A stretch of DNA of 64,000 nt from Streptomyces sp. Ru73. GTDB taxonomy: Bacteria > Actinomycetota > Actinomycetes > Streptomycetales > Streptomycetaceae. The stretch is taken from positions 19,549 to 83,548 of the forward strand of contig NZ_PQSQ01000024.1 of the NCBI RefSeq assembly GCF_002920575.1. Direction: 5' to 3'. The first letter of the stretch is position 1. Each line of letters begins with the position of its first letter. The notes under the pieces were generated by a model that saw only the letters and a list, made by a program, of their open reading frames with translations, ran no database searches and was not told where the DNA came from. The translations under genes were made by a program, and so were the position numbers. Of the stretch, positions 43,367 to 51,526 are shown piece by piece.

Positions 43367-44259
43367 CCCTCACCCTCGACGGGTCCGCCCGCACCGCACC
43401 GGCCCCCGCCCGGCCCGGCACCCGGCGCACGCCCGCCCGCTTCGGCCCCGTCGCGGCACGCGTCCTGGCCTACGGGGCACTGGCCGCGCTCGCGGTCGCC
43501 GTGATCTATCCGCTGTGCTGGATGGCGCTGGCCGGCCTGAAGAGCAACGGCGAGATCTTCGCCGACCCCTGGGGGCTGCCCGACCACCCGCGCTGGTCCA
43601 CGTACGCCGACGCCTGGCACCAGGGCGTCCTCGGCTACCTGCTCAACAGCGTGCTGGTCACCTCGGCGAGCGTGCTGGCCGTCGTCCTCATCAGCGCCTG
43701 GGCGGCCTACGGCCTCACCCGGCTGGACATCCCCTGCTCCCGGCCCGCGCTGCTGCTGGTGCTCGGCGCGATGATGCTCTCGCCGACGGTGGCCCTGGTG
43801 CCGCTCTCGCAGCTGCTCCAGGCGCTGCACATCTACGACACGTACTGGGCGCTGATCGTCCTCTACACCGCCTTCAAGGTGCCCTTCACCACCTTCCTGA
43901 TCCGGGCCTACCTGCTGGGGCAGCCGGTGGAGGTGGAGGAGGCGGCGTACATCGACGGGGCGAGCCGGTGGCAGACGTTCTGGCGGGTGGTCGTCCCGAT
44001 GGCCCGGCCCATCCTCGCCTCGGCCGCCGTCCTCCAGGCGCTCTTCGCGTGGAACGAGTACGCCTTCGCGCTGGTCTTCATCACCGACGACCGGCTCAAG
44101 ACGCTGCCTGTGGGCCTGGCCGACATGGCGGGCCGGCTCAACTCCGACTGGCCGGTCCTCTTCGCCGGCCTGACCATCGCCGCGCTGCCGATGATCGTGA
44201 TCTTCCTGATCGGCCAGCGGCACTTCGTGCGCGGCCTGGCCGCCGGCATGGGCAAGTGA
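43363..44259 (+). CDS. Sugar ABC transporter permease 2 (MalG-type)
   Basis: 298 residues from ATG 43363, coupled by a 4-base overlap. A Pro/Ala/Arg-rich N-terminus, then six membrane segments and the EAA loop EEAAYIDGASRWQTFWRVVVP. It ends the operon. No ATP-binding gene follows or precedes; streptomycetes often use one shared ATPase (MsiK) for such importers, and that is the likely motor. Confidence 0.93.
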   Translation: MTLTLDGSARTAPAPARPGTRRTPARFGPVAARVLAYGALAALAVAVIYPLCWMALAGLKSNGEIFADPWGLPDHPRWSTYADAWHQGVLGYLLNSVLVTSASVLAVVLISAWAAYGLTRLDIPCSRPALLLVLGAMMLSPTVALVPLSQLLQALHIYDTYWALIVLYTAFKVPFTTFLIRAYLLGQPVEVEEAAYIDGASRWQTFWRVVVPMARPILASAAVLQALFAWNEYAFALVFITDDRLKTLPVGLADMAGRLNSDWPVLFAGLTIAALPMIVIFLIGQRHFVRGLAAGMGK

Positions 44260-44328
44260 CCCCACCGCAACCAGCTCGGCCACGCCGTCCATAACGGGCC
44301 GATCCGAGCGGAAGGCGCCCCTTCGCTT

Positions 44329-44350
44329 CTTTGTGGGGAAGTACACAAAG
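44329..44350. promoter_or_regulatory. Inverted repeat upstream of the MMPL transporter gene
   Basis: CTTTGTG (44329-44335) and CACAAAG (44344-44350) with an 8-base centre, in the 254-base gap before the transporter gene and in locally A/T-rich DNA. It has the size of a TetR- or MarR-type operator. Confidence 0.35.
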
Positions 44351-44513
44351 GGGTCAAAGGATCTTTTCGGGCTGTCACTCTGCTGGAACGTGGTCCCGCC
44401 GCCCCTTCGTCGGCAGGCGGCGGGACCGCGCCCTCCCCCGCCCGTCCCGCGCGCGACAGCACCGGTGGTCCCGGACTTCGGAGCCCAGCCCGGGAAAAGC
44501 AGAAAAGACCTCC

Positions 44514-46784
44514 ATGACCGCACTCGCCCGGTGGTGTCTCCGGCGCCGCGCCCTCGTCATCGCGTTGTGGCTCGCCGTCCTCGCGGGCGTCGCCGCGGCA
44601 GCCGGTGCGCTCGGCTCCTCGTACTCGAACGACTACACGGTGCCCGGCACCGAGGCCGGACGCGCGGCGGACCGGATGGCGGCCGCCTTCCCCGGCAGGT
44701 CGGGCGACAGCGACACCATCGTCTGGCACACCGGCTCCGGCACGGTGCGCGCGGAAGCCGTCCGGGACCGCATGGCACCGGTCCTGGACCGGATCGCCGA
44801 GCTGCCCGGCGTCGCCTCCGTCGACGGCCCGTACGACAGGCAGTCCGGCAGCCCGGCGGACGGCGCGGCGGAGCGGCGCGTCAGCGCGGACGGGCACACC
44901 GCCTACGCCTCCGTCGTCTTCGACGCGCCCGCCGACGACCTCGACGCGAAGACCGTGCAGGCCGTCGTCGACACCGCGCAGAGCGCCTCCGGGGACGGCC
45001 TCACCGTCGCGCTCGGCGGGGCCGGCATCGGCCTCACCGACGCGCCCAAGAGCCACCTCGCCGAGGCCATCGGCCTGGCAGCGGCCGCCGTCGTCCTCTT
45101 CCTGGCCTTCGGATCACTGGCCGCCACCGCCCTGCCGATCATCACCGCCGTCGTCGCGGTCGGCACCGCCTCGTCCGGCATCGGCCTGCTCGGCCACGTG
45201 ATGACCGTGGCCGACTTCGCGCCCATGCTCGGCATGCTCATCGGGCTCGGCGTGGGCATCGACTACGCGCTGTTCATCGTCACCCGGCACCGCAAGAACC
45301 TCAGGGCCGGAATGGACGTCGAGGAAGCCGCGCGGAAGGCGGTGGCCGTGTCGGGCCGGGCCGTGGTGTTCGCCGGGGCCACCGTGTGCATCGCGCTCCT
45401 CGGCATGCTCGTCCTGCGGCTGAGCTTCCTCAACGGCGTCGCCCTCGCCGCCTCGCTGACCGTCGTGCTCACCGTGGCCGCCTCCGTGACCCTGCTGCCC
45501 GCCCTCCTGGGGCTCATCGGCACCCGCGTCCTCGGCAGGCGCGAACGCGCCCGGCTGGCCGCCGACGGGCCGGTCACCGAGCACCCCACCGGCTTCGCCG
45601 TCCGCTGGGCCGGCTTCGTCGAGCGCCACCCCCGGCTGCTCGGCGGCCTCGCCGCCGCGATCATGCTCGTCCTCGCACTGCCCACCCTCGGGCTGCACCT
45701 GGGCACCTCCGACCAGGGCACCGACCCGCCCGCCTCGACCACCCGCCAGGCGTACGACCTGCTCGCCGACGGGTTCGGGCCCGGCTTCAACGGGCCGCTC
45801 ACCCTCGTCGGCGACCTGGACGGGGCCGGCGACCGGCTCGCCTTCGACGACCTCCCCGACCGGCTGCGCAACACGCCCGGAGTGGCCCAGGTCAGCGGCC
45901 CGGAGTTCGACGGCAGCGGCAGCACCGGCGTGATCACCGTCGTCCCGGACAGCTCACCGCAGTCCCGTGACACCTCCGACCTGGTCGACCGGCTCCGCCA
46001 CGACGTGCTGCCCGAGGCCGCCGACGGCTCCACCCTGCGCGTCGACGTCGGCGGCGTGACGGCCGGCTACGACGACTTCGCCGACGTCATCGTCGGCAAG
46101 CTGCCGCTCTTCGTGGGCGTGGTCGTCACCCTCGGCTGCGTCCTGCTCCTGCTGGCCTTCCGCAGCATCGGCATCCCGCTCAAGGCCGCCGTCATGAACG
46201 TCGCCGCGGTCGCCTCCTCCTTCGGCGTCGTCGTCGCCGTCTTCCAGTGGGGCTGGGGCAGCGGACTCCTGGGCCTGGGGAGCGGCGGCCCGATCGAGCC
46301 GTTCCTGCCGGTCATCATGGTCTCGGTCCTCTTCGGCCTCTCCATGGACTACCAGGTCTTCCTGGTCAGCCGGATGTACGAGGAATGGCGCCGCACGCAC
46401 GACAACCGCAGGTCCGTACGGGTCGGCCTGGCCGAGACCGGCCGGGTGATCAACTCGGCGGCCGTCATCATGATCGCGGTGTTCTCCGCCTTCGTGCTCA
46501 GCGGCGACCGGACGATCTCCATGTTCGGCATCGGACTCGCCGCCGCCGTCGCCCTCGACGCCTTCGTCCTCCGCACCCTCCTCGTACCGGCCCTGATGCA
46601 CATGCTCGGCGGCGCCAACTGGTGGCTCCCCGAGCGGCTGGAACGGCTCCTGCCGCGCATCAGCATCGAACCGCCCGAAGAGACCGCGGACGAGCCGGAC
46701 GCCACCGCGGACGACGGGCCCGGCGCGCCCGTACCCGTCCCCGAGCCGCGGCACGCGGCGGACGCGCCACTGGTACGCGGCTAG
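44514..46784 (+). CDS. MMPL-family transporter (RND superfamily)
   Basis: 756 residues from ATG 44514. Two similar halves, each with one membrane helix, a large external domain and five helices, twelve in all. First half: WCLRRRALVIALWLAVLAG, then the external domain and GLGVGIDYALFIVTRHRKN; second half the equivalent FGLSMDYQVFLVSRMYEEW. The paired aspartates in GIDYA and SMDYQ are the expected proton-relay residues. MMPL proteins export lipids or drugs by proton antiport. No linked lipid or antibiotic genes and no linked regulator; the C-terminal 45 residues are acidic and disordered. The substrate is unknown. Confidence 0.92.
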   Translation: MTALARWCLRRRALVIALWLAVLAGVAAAAGALGSSYSNDYTVPGTEAGRAADRMAAAFPGRSGDSDTIVWHTGSGTVRAEAVRDRMAPVLDRIAELPGVASVDGPYDRQSGSPADGAAERRVSADGHTAYASVVFDAPADDLDAKTVQAVVDTAQSASGDGLTVALGGAGIGLTDAPKSHLAEAIGLAAAAVVLFLAFGSLAATALPIITAVVAVGTASSGIGLLGHVMTVADFAPMLGMLIGLGVGIDYALFIVTRHRKNLRAGMDVEEAARKAVAVSGRAVVFAGATVCIALLGMLVLRLSFLNGVALAASLTVVLTVAASVTLLPALLGLIGTRVLGRRERARLAADGPVTEHPTGFAVRWAGFVERHPRLLGGLAAAIMLVLALPTLGLHLGTSDQGTDPPASTTRQAYDLLADGFGPGFNGPLTLVGDLDGAGDRLAFDDLPDRLRNTPGVAQVSGPEFDGSGSTGVITVVPDSSPQSRDTSDLVDRLRHDVLPEAADGSTLRVDVGGVTAGYDDFADVIVGKLPLFVGVVVTLGCVLLLLAFRSIGIPLKAAVMNVAAVASSFGVVVAVFQWGWGSGLLGLGSGGPIEPFLPVIMVSVLFGLSMDYQVFLVSRMYEEWRRTHDNRRSVRVGLAETGRVINSAAVIMIAVFSAFVLSGDRTISMFGIGLAAAVALDAFVLRTLLVPALMHMLGGANWWLPERLERLLPRISIEPPEETADEPDATADDGPGAPVPVPEPRHAADAPLVRG

Positions 46785-46858
46785 CCGGACCCCCGGCGCG
46801 CGCCCGCCCGGGGCGCTCTCTCATACGACTCTCAGACGCGGCCCCTACGGTCGCGCCC

Positions 46859-47443
46859 ATGGGTACCACGACGACCAAGAACGACACCGAGAAGACCGAA
46901 GCGGTCACCGACGACACGGCCGCCGACCCGAAGCCGGCGGCCGCCTCCGAGGAGCAGGCCACCGCACCCGAGGACCGCGCCCCGGACACCGGTGCCGAGG
47001 AGACCGGCCAGGAGGAGCCGCACGCGGCGGACGCGCCCGCCGAACAGGCCGCGCCCGCCCGGCGCTCCATCGCGGCCGGGGCCGGCGCCGTCGCCGGTGC
47101 CGCGCTCGGCCTCGCCTCCCTGACCGGCACCTGGGCCGGCACCATCCTCGCCGAGCGGCAGACCGTACTCGGCCAGATCAAGCTGCAGACCGGCAAGACC
47201 CAGGACCAGATCGCCGCCGTCTACACCACCCCCTGGCACACCACCGCGCTCGTCAACGGGATCTTCGCCCTGCTGGCCCTCGTGGCCACCGGTGTCGTCC
47301 TGGCCCGCCGCCCGCAGGCCGCCTGGACCCGGGCCGTCGCATGGGGCGGGTTCGCCCTCGCCGTCATCGGCCTGATCATCGCCGGCGGCATGTACCTCGA
47401 CCTGTTCGCCGCGGCCCCGAAGGTCGGCGCGGGCAGCTCCTGA
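46859..47443 (+). CDS. Hypothetical membrane protein with acidic disordered N-terminus
   Basis: 194 residues from ATG 46859. Residues 1-70 are rich in Glu, Asp, Ala, Thr and Pro, with no predicted fold. Then come three hydrophobic segments: SIAAGAGAVAGAALGLASL, LVNGIFALLALVATGVVLA and AVAWGGFALAVIGLIIAGG. Between the first two lies an external-looking loop with KLQTGKTQDQIAAVYTTPW. No family is recognised. It follows the MMPL transporter by 74 bases on the same strand. Confidence 0.78.
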   Translation: MGTTTTKNDTEKTEAVTDDTAADPKPAAASEEQATAPEDRAPDTGAEETGQEEPHAADAPAEQAAPARRSIAAGAGAVAGAALGLASLTGTWAGTILAERQTVLGQIKLQTGKTQDQIAAVYTTPWHTTALVNGIFALLALVATGVVLARRPQAAWTRAVAWGGFALAVIGLIIAGGMYLDLFAAAPKVGAGSS

Positions 47444-47464
47444 GGAAGCCCGCACGACGGCATA

Positions 47465-47519
47465 CGGAGGGGCCTTAGGCCGCCGCGCACGAGAACGCGG
47501 CGAATCTGAGGCCCCTCCG
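47465..47519 (+). terminator. Long hairpin after the membrane protein gene
   Basis: CGGAGGGGCCT (47465-47475) pairs perfectly with AGGCCCCTCCG (47509-47519); the 33-base loop can form a smaller GCCGCG/CGCGGC stem. 21 bases past the stop. Confidence 0.5.
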
Positions 47520-47631
47520 GCCGTGGAGATCGGGAAGTTGCCCGATGCGGCACCCCCTCTGAGGCGGCGAGGCTGACGACATCACGCCAGCCGCCGCGGG
47601 ACCCGCTCCCGCGGCCGTCCCAGGGGGAACC

Positions 47632-47820
47632 GTGTACTACTACGAACTCCAGCACCGCGTCCGCCACGAAGAACTGCGCCGCGAGGCCGACCTCGACCGG
47701 CTGGCCCGCGAGGCCGCGGCCGGCCGCCGCGCCGCCCGGTCCGCCGAGCACGGGACCGAAGGGCGGGTGAGCCGCAAGCGGGGCCGAAGCCTGCGCACCC
47801 GCCGCCGGGCAGCGGCCTGA
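47632..47820 (+). CDS. Small basic helical protein, 62 aa
   Basis: GTG 47632 with AGGGGGA four bases upstream. The first 30 residues (MYYYELQHRVRHEELRREAD and on) form a charged amphipathic helix; the rest is an Arg/Ala-rich basic tail ending RRRAAA. I recall similar short actinomycete proteins beginning MYxYELQ. No function known; the basic tail could bind nucleic acid or acidic partners. It stands alone between the membrane protein and the LuxR regulator. Confidence 0.6.
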   Translation: MYYYELQHRVRHEELRREADLDRLAREAAAGRRAARSAEHGTEGRVSRKRGRSLRTRRRAAA

Positions 47821-47885
47821 GGACCCGCCCGGCGGGCCGCCCGGTGCCCCGGAAACTCGGTGCCGGTCTGTCGGACCCTTGTGCC

Positions 47886-50800
47886 ATGCTCTGCGACGTG
47901 GAGATCAAGTCCGTCAGTCGTGTGTTCGTCGGCCGCAGCGGAGAGTTGGGCCTGCTGGGCGACGCGCTGACGCGCACGGCGACCACGGGCGAGCCCCAGG
48001 CGCTGCTCATCGGCGGCGAGGCGGGCGTCGGCAAGACCCGGCTCATCGAGGAGTTCGCCGCGGCCGCCCGGGCCGCCGGCGCGCTCGTCGCCGTCGGCGG
48101 CTGCATCGAGATCGGCTCCGAGGGCCTGCCCTTCGCCCCGTTCTCCGCCATCCTGCGCACCCTCCACGCCCGCCTGCCCGAGGAGCTGGCCGCCGCCGTC
48201 GCCGGACAGGAGGGCGAACTGGCCCGCATCCTGCCCGAACTGGCCGAGGCGCCCGGCGAGTCCCGGGACGACGAGCACGGCCGCGCCCGCCTTTTCGAGC
48301 TGACGGCCCGGCTCCTGGAGCGGCTGGCCCGCGACCGCAGCCTCGTCATCGTCGTCGAGGACCTGCACTGGGCCGACCGCTCCACCCGCGAACTCCTCGG
48401 CTACCTCCTGCACACCCTGCACGACGCGGCCATCGTGCTCGTCGCCACGTACCGCTCCGACGACGTCCACCGCCGTCACCCGCTCCGCCCCTTCCTCGCC
48501 GAGATCGACCGGATGCGCACGGTCCGCCGCGCCGAGCTGGCCCGGTTCAACCGCGACGAGGTCCGCTCCCAGATGGCCGGCATCACCGGCAGCGCACCCG
48601 AAGAAGCCCTCGTGGCACGGGTCTTCGAGCGCTCCGAGGGCAACGCCTTCTTCGTCGAGGAGCTGGCCTGCAGCATCCACGACGGCACCCTCCCCGGCCT
48701 CAGCGACTCGCTCCGCGACCTCCTCCTGGTGCGCGTCGAGGCACTCCCGGAGCACACCCAGCGGGTCGTCCGCACCGCTGCCGTCGGCGGCTCCACCGTC
48801 GAGCACGACCTCCTCTCCGCCGTCGCCGGCCTGCCCGAGGACGACCTCATCGAGGCCCTGCGGGGCGCCGTCGGCAGCAACACCCTCGTACCCACCAGCG
48901 ACGGCACGGGCTACCGCTTCCGGCACGCACTGGTCCGCGAAGCCGTCCTGGACGACCTCCTCCCCGGCGAGCGCACCCGCCTCAACCGCCGGTACGCCGA
49001 AGCCCTGGAGGCCGACCCCGGCCTGGTACGCGCCGAGGCCTGCGCACCCCGCCTGGCGAGTTACTGGTACCACGCACGGGACGCCGCCAAGGCACTGCCC
49101 GCCGTGCTCACCGCCTCGGTCACGGCCCGCCGCCGGCATGCGCACGCCGAGCAGCTGCGGCTGCTGGACCGGGCACTGGAGCTGTGGGACGAGGTCCCCA
49201 AGGACGTCCGGCTCGCGGTCCGCCCGGTGGACTGCGCCGAGGCGTACCCGGCCAGCGGCTGCGACGACGACGCGCTGCGCTACCTCGACCTGCTCGCCGA
49301 GATCGTGGTCGCGGCCCGGCTCTCCGGCGACCGCGAGCGCGCCTACACCGTCGCCAAGCGCGCGCTCCGCACCCTCGCCGGCGAGCACGACCCGCTGCGC
49401 GAGGCGTGGTTCCTCACCCAGCGCTCCCGGCTGGTGCAGGGCACGGGCCGCGGCGACGGCTGGGACGACCTGCGGGCCGCCCAGGAACTGGTGCGCGGCC
49501 TGCCGCCGTCCCCGGTGCACGCCGCCGTGCTGGCCCAGGCCGCCGCCTGGGGCGCGCTGCACGAACCGGGCCCGGACTCCTTCACCGCCGCCGAGCGGGC
49601 CGTCGAACTGGCCCGGCTGGTCGGCGAGGAGGAGGTCGAGCTGAACGCCCGCATCACGCTGCACGGCCTCCAGGTCTTCTCCGGCGACGCGGACGGCGGC
49701 CTGGCCGGACTGCGCGAGGCGCTGGACCGGGCGCTGGAGCGCGGCTTCTCCGCCGTCGTCGCGCGCGGCTTCACCAACCTCCCCTCCTGTCTGGAGACCG
49801 TCGGCAGGTCCCGGGAGGCGGTGACGGTCACCGAGCGCGGACTCGCCATGACCGACCACTTCGGCCTGAAGGACTCCCGCAGCTGGGTGTACGGCAACCT
49901 CGCCGAGAGCCTGCTCTCCCTCGGCCGCTGGGCGGAGTCGGCGGAGGCGGCCGCGGCCTGCCGGCGGCTCGCCCTGAGCAGCCGCACCCGGGCGCTGGCC
50001 GCCTCCCGCCACGCCGACCTCGCCCTGCGCCGCGGCGACGTCGACGCGGCCGCGGAGGAACTGTCCCAGGCCCGCCGCCACTTCGGCAGCTATGAGAACC
50101 AGCCGCAGTACACCCTCCCCATGGCCCGCTTCGCGTACGGGATCGCCGTCCGGCGGGAGGGCGTCGTCGCGGCCAGGGAGGTACTGGAGCCACTGCTGTC
50201 GGCCGGCTTCCCGGCCGACACCTACAGCCTCGGCTGGCCGCTGCTGTGGCGGGCCGCGGCGGCGGAGGCCGACGCCCGGGGACTGCCCGCCGCGGCCGAG
50301 GGCCGGGACGCGCTGCTCGCCCGGCTGGCCGAGGTGGTGAAGACGCTGCCCCGGCCGGTCCCGGTGTGGCAGGCCTACGGCAAGCTGACCGAGGCCGAGC
50401 TGTGCCGGGCCGGGGGCCGCCCGGCGCCGGACCGCTGGGCCGAGGCGGTCGCCGCGCTCCGCCGGGTCGAGCGGCCGTACGAACTCGCCTGGGCGTGCCT
50501 CCGCTGGGCCGAGGCGCTGCTGTCCGACGGCCCGATGGCCCGCGGCCCGCGCGAGGCGGCCACGGCCCTGCTCGCCGACGCGCGCGCCGCGGCCCGGTGG
50601 ATGGGCGCCGACCCGCTGACCGTCGAGATCGACCAGCTCGCCGTACGGGCCCGGCTCACCCTGCCCGAAACCGATGACGAGGGCACGAGCGGGACAGACA
50701 CCGCACCGGCACCGGACACCGGAGCGGTACGGCGGCGGACCGGGACCGAGGGGGCGCGGCGGCCGGCGATCACGGCGGGCGCTGTACCGGCGGCGGTGAC

Positions 50801-51275
50801 CGGCGCGGCAGCGGCACGCACGACGGCCGCGGTACCCGAGGGGGATCGGGGCCTGGAGCGGCGCTCCGGGGAGCGGCGTCCCGGACGAAGATCCGGAAGA
50901 CCCGGCGACATGTCCGCCGTGCCGCCCGTCGTACCGGCGCCCGCCTCGTCCGCCGCACCGCCCGCCGCGTCGTCCGCGGCGTCCTCCGGCCCGTCGTCCG
51001 GCGTGGCGGGGGAGCGGGCGGCCGGGCCCGCCGGGGCGGCCGACGGCGGGGCCACCGCCGACTCACTGGGGCTCACACCGCGGGAGCGGGACGTGCTGCG
51101 GCTGGTCGCGGCGGGCCGCAGCAACCGCCAGATAGCCGACGCGCTCTTCATCTCACCCAAGACCGCGAGCGTGCACGTCTCCAACATCCTGGCGAAGCTC
51201 GGCGTCTCGGGGCGCGGCGAGGCGGGCGCACTGGCGCACCGGCTGCGGCTGTTCCCCGACGCCGGGCCGGCCTGA
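47886..51275 (+). CDS. Large ATP-binding LuxR-family regulator (LAL type)
   Basis: 1129 residues from ATG 47886 (GTG 47898 also possible; neither has a clear ribosome site). N-terminal AAA ATPase: FVGRSGELGLLGDAL, Walker A GGEAGVGKTR (residues about 43-52) and Walker B LVIVVEDLHWADRS (about 153). A long helical repeat region (TPR-like, residues 350-900) follows. Residues about 925-1060 are a low-complexity Ala/Pro/Ser/Arg linker, and the C-terminal LuxR helix-turn-helix is LTPRERDVLRLVAAG with FISPKTASVHVSNILAKLG. Such LAL regulators activate genes in response to a ligand or protein sensed by the repeat domain. No pathway cluster adjoins it, so the target is unknown. Confidence 0.9.
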   Translation: MLCDVEIKSVSRVFVGRSGELGLLGDALTRTATTGEPQALLIGGEAGVGKTRLIEEFAAAARAAGALVAVGGCIEIGSEGLPFAPFSAILRTLHARLPEELAAAVAGQEGELARILPELAEAPGESRDDEHGRARLFELTARLLERLARDRSLVIVVEDLHWADRSTRELLGYLLHTLHDAAIVLVATYRSDDVHRRHPLRPFLAEIDRMRTVRRAELARFNRDEVRSQMAGITGSAPEEALVARVFERSEGNAFFVEELACSIHDGTLPGLSDSLRDLLLVRVEALPEHTQRVVRTAAVGGSTVEHDLLSAVAGLPEDDLIEALRGAVGSNTLVPTSDGTGYRFRHALVREAVLDDLLPGERTRLNRRYAEALEADPGLVRAEACAPRLASYWYHARDAAKALPAVLTASVTARRRHAHAEQLRLLDRALELWDEVPKDVRLAVRPVDCAEAYPASGCDDDALRYLDLLAEIVVAARLSGDRERAYTVAKRALRTLAGEHDPLREAWFLTQRSRLVQGTGRGDGWDDLRAAQELVRGLPPSPVHAAVLAQAAAWGALHEPGPDSFTAAERAVELARLVGEEEVELNARITLHGLQVFSGDADGGLAGLREALDRALERGFSAVVARGFTNLPSCLETVGRSREAVTVTERGLAMTDHFGLKDSRSWVYGNLAESLLSLGRWAESAEAAAACRRLALSSRTRALAASRHADLALRRGDVDAAAEELSQARRHFGSYENQPQYTLPMARFAYGIAVRREGVVAAREVLEPLLSAGFPADTYSLGWPLLWRAAAAEADARGLPAAAEGRDALLARLAEVVKTLPRPVPVWQAYGKLTEAELCRAGGRPAPDRWAEAVAALRRVERPYELAWACLRWAEALLSDGPMARGPREAATALLADARAAARWMGADPLTVEIDQLAVRARLTLPETDDEGTSGTDTAPAPDTGAVRRRTGTEGARRPAITAGAVPAAVTGAAAARTTAAVPEGDRGLERRSGERRPGRRSGRPGDMSAVPPVVPAPASSAAPPAASSAASSGPSSGVAGERAAGPAGAADGGATADSLGLTPRERDVLRLVAAGRSNRQIADALFISPKTASVHVSNILAKLGVSGRGEAGALAHRLRLFPDAGPA

Positions 51276-51276
51276 G

Positions 51277-51299
51277 CCGGCGGCCGGTCAGGCCGCCGG
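51277..51299. terminator. Bidirectional hairpin between convergent genes
   Basis: CCGGCGGCC (51277-51285), loop GGTCA, GGCCGCCGG (51291-51299), a perfect 9-bp stem directly after the LuxR-type stop and overlapping the end of the minus-strand DUF6191 gene. Confidence 0.55.
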
Positions 51300-51458
51300 A
51301 CGCGGCACGCGCACGACGACCCGCCCGGAGGCGAGGTCGATCGGGCCCCGGCCCGGATCGGAGTCACCGGCGTCGACGACCATGAGGGAGAGCTTCTGCC
51401 GCTCGTCCTCGGTGTGCTTGCGGCCCGGCGCGAAGAGCTCTTCGGCGAGGTTGAACAT
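51288..51458 (-). CDS. Small DUF6191-type protein, 56 aa
   Basis: ATG 51458, TGA 51288. The product begins MFNLAEELFAPGRKHTEDER and ends GPIDLASGRVVVRVPRPAA. The core LFAPGRKHT...DPGRGPIDL.SG.VV matches the DUF6191 pattern I recall from actinomycetes. It is acidic then basic, soluble, without cysteines. AGGGGGT lies before the start. Function unknown. It lies 68 bases upstream of the stop of nothing else and is convergent with the LuxR-type gene. Confidence 0.75.
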   Translation of the reverse strand: MFNLAEELFAPGRKHTEDERQKLSLMVVDAGDSDPGRGPIDLASGRVVVRVPRPAA

Positions 51459-51526
51459 CGCGACCCCCTGGCGTGGCGTCCCTGCTCACTGCGGTCAGTG
51501 TAGGCACGCCCGCCGCAAAAAGGACA

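Noticed and set aside
47640..50081. Minus-strand open frame of 813 codons opposite the LuxR-type gene
   Set aside because: Low-complexity shadow; the plus frame has Walker and helix-turn-helix motifs.
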